NCBI GenBank assembly: GCA_014904845.1
Contig: MU119505.1
Coordinates: 1 to 61,878, forward strand
Length of the DNA: 61,878 nt
Direction of reading: 5' to 3'
Origin: Acephala macrosclerotiorum
Taxonomy: Eukaryota > Ascomycota > Leotiomycetes > Helotiales > Mollisiaceae
Of the stretch, positions 59,386 to 61,878 are shown in pieces. The translations under genes and the position numbers were made by a program. Under the pieces are notes generated by a model. The model did no database searches. It saw only the letters and a list, made by a program, of their open reading frames with translations, and had not been told where the DNA came from. The stretch's first letter is position 1, and each line of letters starts with the position of its first letter.

Positions 59386-60384
59386 AGCAGGACGTTTGTG
59401 GGACGGTCTTGCTTGTTGAAGAGGACTTTGAGACTCTCAAAGGAGACTTGGGGTTTATATGTCTTTTATTGGGTTCAGAAGGATTGAAAATACCCATAGA
59501 CTCAGGATTAATTTTCCCTTTCGCTGATTCTATTTTAGTCTCCGGACGTGAGCAACTGCTGCTTTAACCCGAGCAGAGCCCGAGTCAGCCTGCGCACTAT
59601 AATGTGAAACCATTTTGGCCTCCTGTCTGCCCCGGTTACAGTTTCCTTACCGAATTTTGCCCGGGAATCCGTTTCTGTCCCCTTATAGGGTCCAGCTGGA
59701 ACAATTTTGGATCTCTCTTGTCAAAGAGTACGTGACTAGTAATTCAGGCCTACGGTGGGTTGTAGAGAGGTGGGATAGTTCGTAGAGTCGTGCGGGCAAA
59801 AGAGGTTGTAGATTGAGTTCTATAAAGAGAGAGCTTATATGCTCGTAAAAGCACGCTATTCTTAGCCTAAAATGCTCCACGTGATTATAGGGCTCATCTG
59901 TTGTATTGACTTCAGTGTGAGTCACGGGTCTCTATCACATGGATACAAAAATCTGGATCCACTAGCGTCTGAATGGAAAGAATGTGGCTGTCACGGGGGC
60001 CAGATGAGCAAGATATATCAAACCTGATGCTATTGTCACGAATGCCTGAGGAACTAGAATATCAGATATGATGTGGCTGTTATCGATGCCTGAGGAGAAA
60101 GATATATCGATGATATAGTTGCATTGTACTATTCACCTTTCCTCAAAACCTAGCAAAACATTGCTGACGTCCACTCCTCTCACGGTGTATTTACCTACTC
60201 TTTCCCCAAAGGGCAGAGCTGTTGCCGCAATCTTGCTGCCCTACCCTTCATCCATCGTGATCATAACGAATGCACATTAATACAAGGATGTAGAAAACGA
60301 CTCGCGATTGGTGCTGATAAGTGCAACCCGTGCCTTAGAGTGCTTCGAGAGTACTCTTCGGCCTCCGGAAAATCCACCGGTTAA
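59386..60384. other. intergenic
   Basis: Upstream flank of the HET remnant. No gene; open frames are short. Confidence 0.4.
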
Positions 60385-61270
60385 ATGTTTCCTATCTTGC
60401 TTACGATTGATTGCTTCTTGACCTTTTGTATAATAACTGGAATGTCTGGGATGATTGTAGAGGCTCTTGGGAGTCGACTATGTCCGATTAGTTGTCTTCC
60501 TTATCCAGCTGAGATAAAACTGCGAGATCCGAGGGCTATGATTAATATTAGTCGGATAGAGGATCAGATAGTTGATTAGCGGCTGAGCGGAGTCTTTTAA
60601 AGTGCATCGGACTATAAATGTCGTAAATATTCTTCGTGGATATATAAGCGGTCTACTTATTTTTACTATCCTTATTTATAATGTCAAACTTTTGAATGGT
60701 GTAATAGTAGACGGAAGTCTAGTCTCTATTAACAATAGAGTAGTAACTGTAGATCTTGATATCCTCTTAGTTATGCGAAACGGAAAACGAGAAGATCTTT
60801 CGATTAAGTTCGTATTGTTAAAATACTTTACGATATAGATCGACTACTTGTTTAATAGCAATGCTAGAGCTATAAACGTTTTGTCGATCTGCAATATTAA
60901 GCCCTTCGTTCCCACATCTTACTTCCATCGTAAGATACGGAAAGTATATCTAGGATGAGCTATGAAAGGTGTACTTTTCTACCCTCTAATAAAAAGTTCC
61001 AATTTCCGAAGTTCAACCTTTGTAAATATGGTCTAAAATATATAGACACCTAAATTCAAGTCACCTGAAGCCTGCCAGTATTATCGAATTTCTTTAATTG
61101 CTTCTCGGATAGAAATACTACCGTGGGAGAGAAAGTTGCTAAGTGCATTCAAGAAAAGTAGCTTGACAAATCACGAGACTTCGCTTAAATTAACCAACTT
61201 TCAACGACTTCCCGCACTTTCGCATCTTAAGACTGATATCTCAAACGCATCCGAACTCACTCGAACATAT
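60385..61270 (+). other. degenerate coding-like sequence, unassigned
   Basis: Consecutive open pieces (60385-60579, 60602-60838 and a short frame near 61136) read like protein with stops, for example VMRNGKREDLSIKF and TLWSL-like short stretches, in sequence enriched in TA. This looks like a RIP-affected gene or transposon remnant. I cannot name the family with confidence. Confidence 0.35.
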
Positions 61271-61313
61271 TTGCAAATCTGGTCTCTGTCTCCCAACTCC
61301 AGCGATCGCTACC

Positions 61314-61454
61314 ATGGCTCCTTCAAGCCCAGAGATCAATGTACATATCAAAGCGCCGGACTTCGAGCTCATTACTCTCGAAGCTGCGTCCCGCATGCCC
61401 CAGGAACGCGTATTGTGGTGGGGCTATATGCTCTCTCTTCAAAAATCCTTGTAA
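61314..61454 (+). CDS. short ORF with good start context, possible first exon
   Basis: The ATG sits in CTACCATGGCTCC, a strong fungal start context, and opens a 46-codon frame (MAPSSPEINVHIKAPDFE...). The stop overlaps a possible donor (CTT/GTAAAT), so this could be exon 1 of a gene whose remainder was lost in the AT-rich sequence beyond. No family recognised. Confidence 0.3.
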   Translation: MAPSSPEINVHIKAPDFELITLEAASRMPQERVLWWGYMLSLQKSL

Positions 61455-61539
61455 ATAGCTAGTTTCGAGGGCAGTGCTGGTCACGTGTCTTTTAGTACAT
61501 AATGAGCTTTCGCTCACCATAGACTAATCAACAACTTTT

Positions 61540-61878
61540 CTACTCTTATTTCTGCTTTATTGATTGATAGATTGATTTACGGATTACGAATTACTTCGAA
61601 TAAATCTAATCCACTGATTAAAACGAATTAATCTACGATTGAGTTTTTTACTTTGTATTTTATTGCTTTTTTACATTAGTAAGCGACGTCGAAAAGTGAA
61701 TTGTTTTAATAGATTTCACTAAGAACTGTTTATATGCGATTTGTATATTTTATTTTTTATTACTATTAAAAAGAAATTTAAATTATTAAAAATCGAAAAT
61801 TGAAAATTAATTAATAAGAATTTTTATTTTAATTACATTATTCGAAATTAAATAATTTGATTATAAGATTGCGAAATT
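61540..61878. other. start of a second AT-rich block
   Basis: From about 61540 to the window edge the sequence becomes strongly A/T with residual C mostly in CG, like the interior of the 8.5-15.3 kb element. It is probably another RIP-scarred repeat continuing outside the window. Confidence 0.6.

Noticed and set aside
1..61878. tRNA, rRNA or other standard RNA genes
   Set aside because: Looked for T-arm GGTTCGA-type boxes and rRNA-like blocks by eye; none with a supporting fold was found. A tRNAscan/Infernal run would be decisive.

Overview
The window is from a filamentous ascomycete (Pezizomycotina). The evidence is 47-63 bp introns with GT..AG ends and CTAAC/CTGAC-like branch sites, a TeaR cell-end marker with a CaaX tail, a HET-domain gene, a 2EXR gene, and a very AT-rich block of the kind left by repeat-induced point mutation (RIP). 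The class cannot be fixed from sequence alone; a leotiomycete-like genome is a guess. Layout: (1) 0-8.3 kb: an uncharacterised 480-aa ORF near the left edge, a four-helix membrane protein, a subtilisin-like protease gene broken by a 438-bp inverted-repeat element, a frameshifted 2EXR gene and a small membrane protein. (2) 8.5-15.3 kb: one dead DNA transposon of about 6.8 kb. It is bounded by 80-96 bp terminal inverted repeats and a 5-bp direct repeat, and its interior is almost pure A/T. (3) 15.6-18.1 kb: a luciferase-domain gene carrying one in-frame TGA, and a two-exon membrane protein. (4) 18.2-31 kb: an accessory zone holding a three-exon 974-aa protein with an Arg/Ser/Glu-rich N-terminus. 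It is surrounded by a large degenerate direct-repeat array whose units share three modules, TTGGAGGCC, GTGATTGG and a CCCACTTTTCGG... box. (5) 31-40 kb: nearly gene-free apart from one small CxxC protein. (6) 40-44 kb: ordinary core genes, teaR and a calcineurin-like phosphoesterase, transcribed divergently. (7) 44-53.5 kb: a tandem family of three secreted Cys-containing proteins that I do not recognise. Copies A and C look intact and share three introns at the same places and phases; copy B between them is decayed. (8) 54-59.4 kb: a deaminase/MYND-like gene with two in-frame TGA codons and a decayed HET-domain gene. (9) 59.4-61.9 kb: a degenerate AT-leaning tail entering another AT-rich block. 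The main theme is gene decay in an accessory compartment next to a RIP-scarred transposon. Six of the recognisable gene loci carry inactivating lesions, and several of these are TGA codons where the frame suggests an ancestral CGA (Arg) codon. The most unusual pieces are the 19.7-30.7 kb repeat array and the secreted three-copy family. No rRNA, tRNA or CRISPR array was seen. All splice models were read by eye and have no transcript support.
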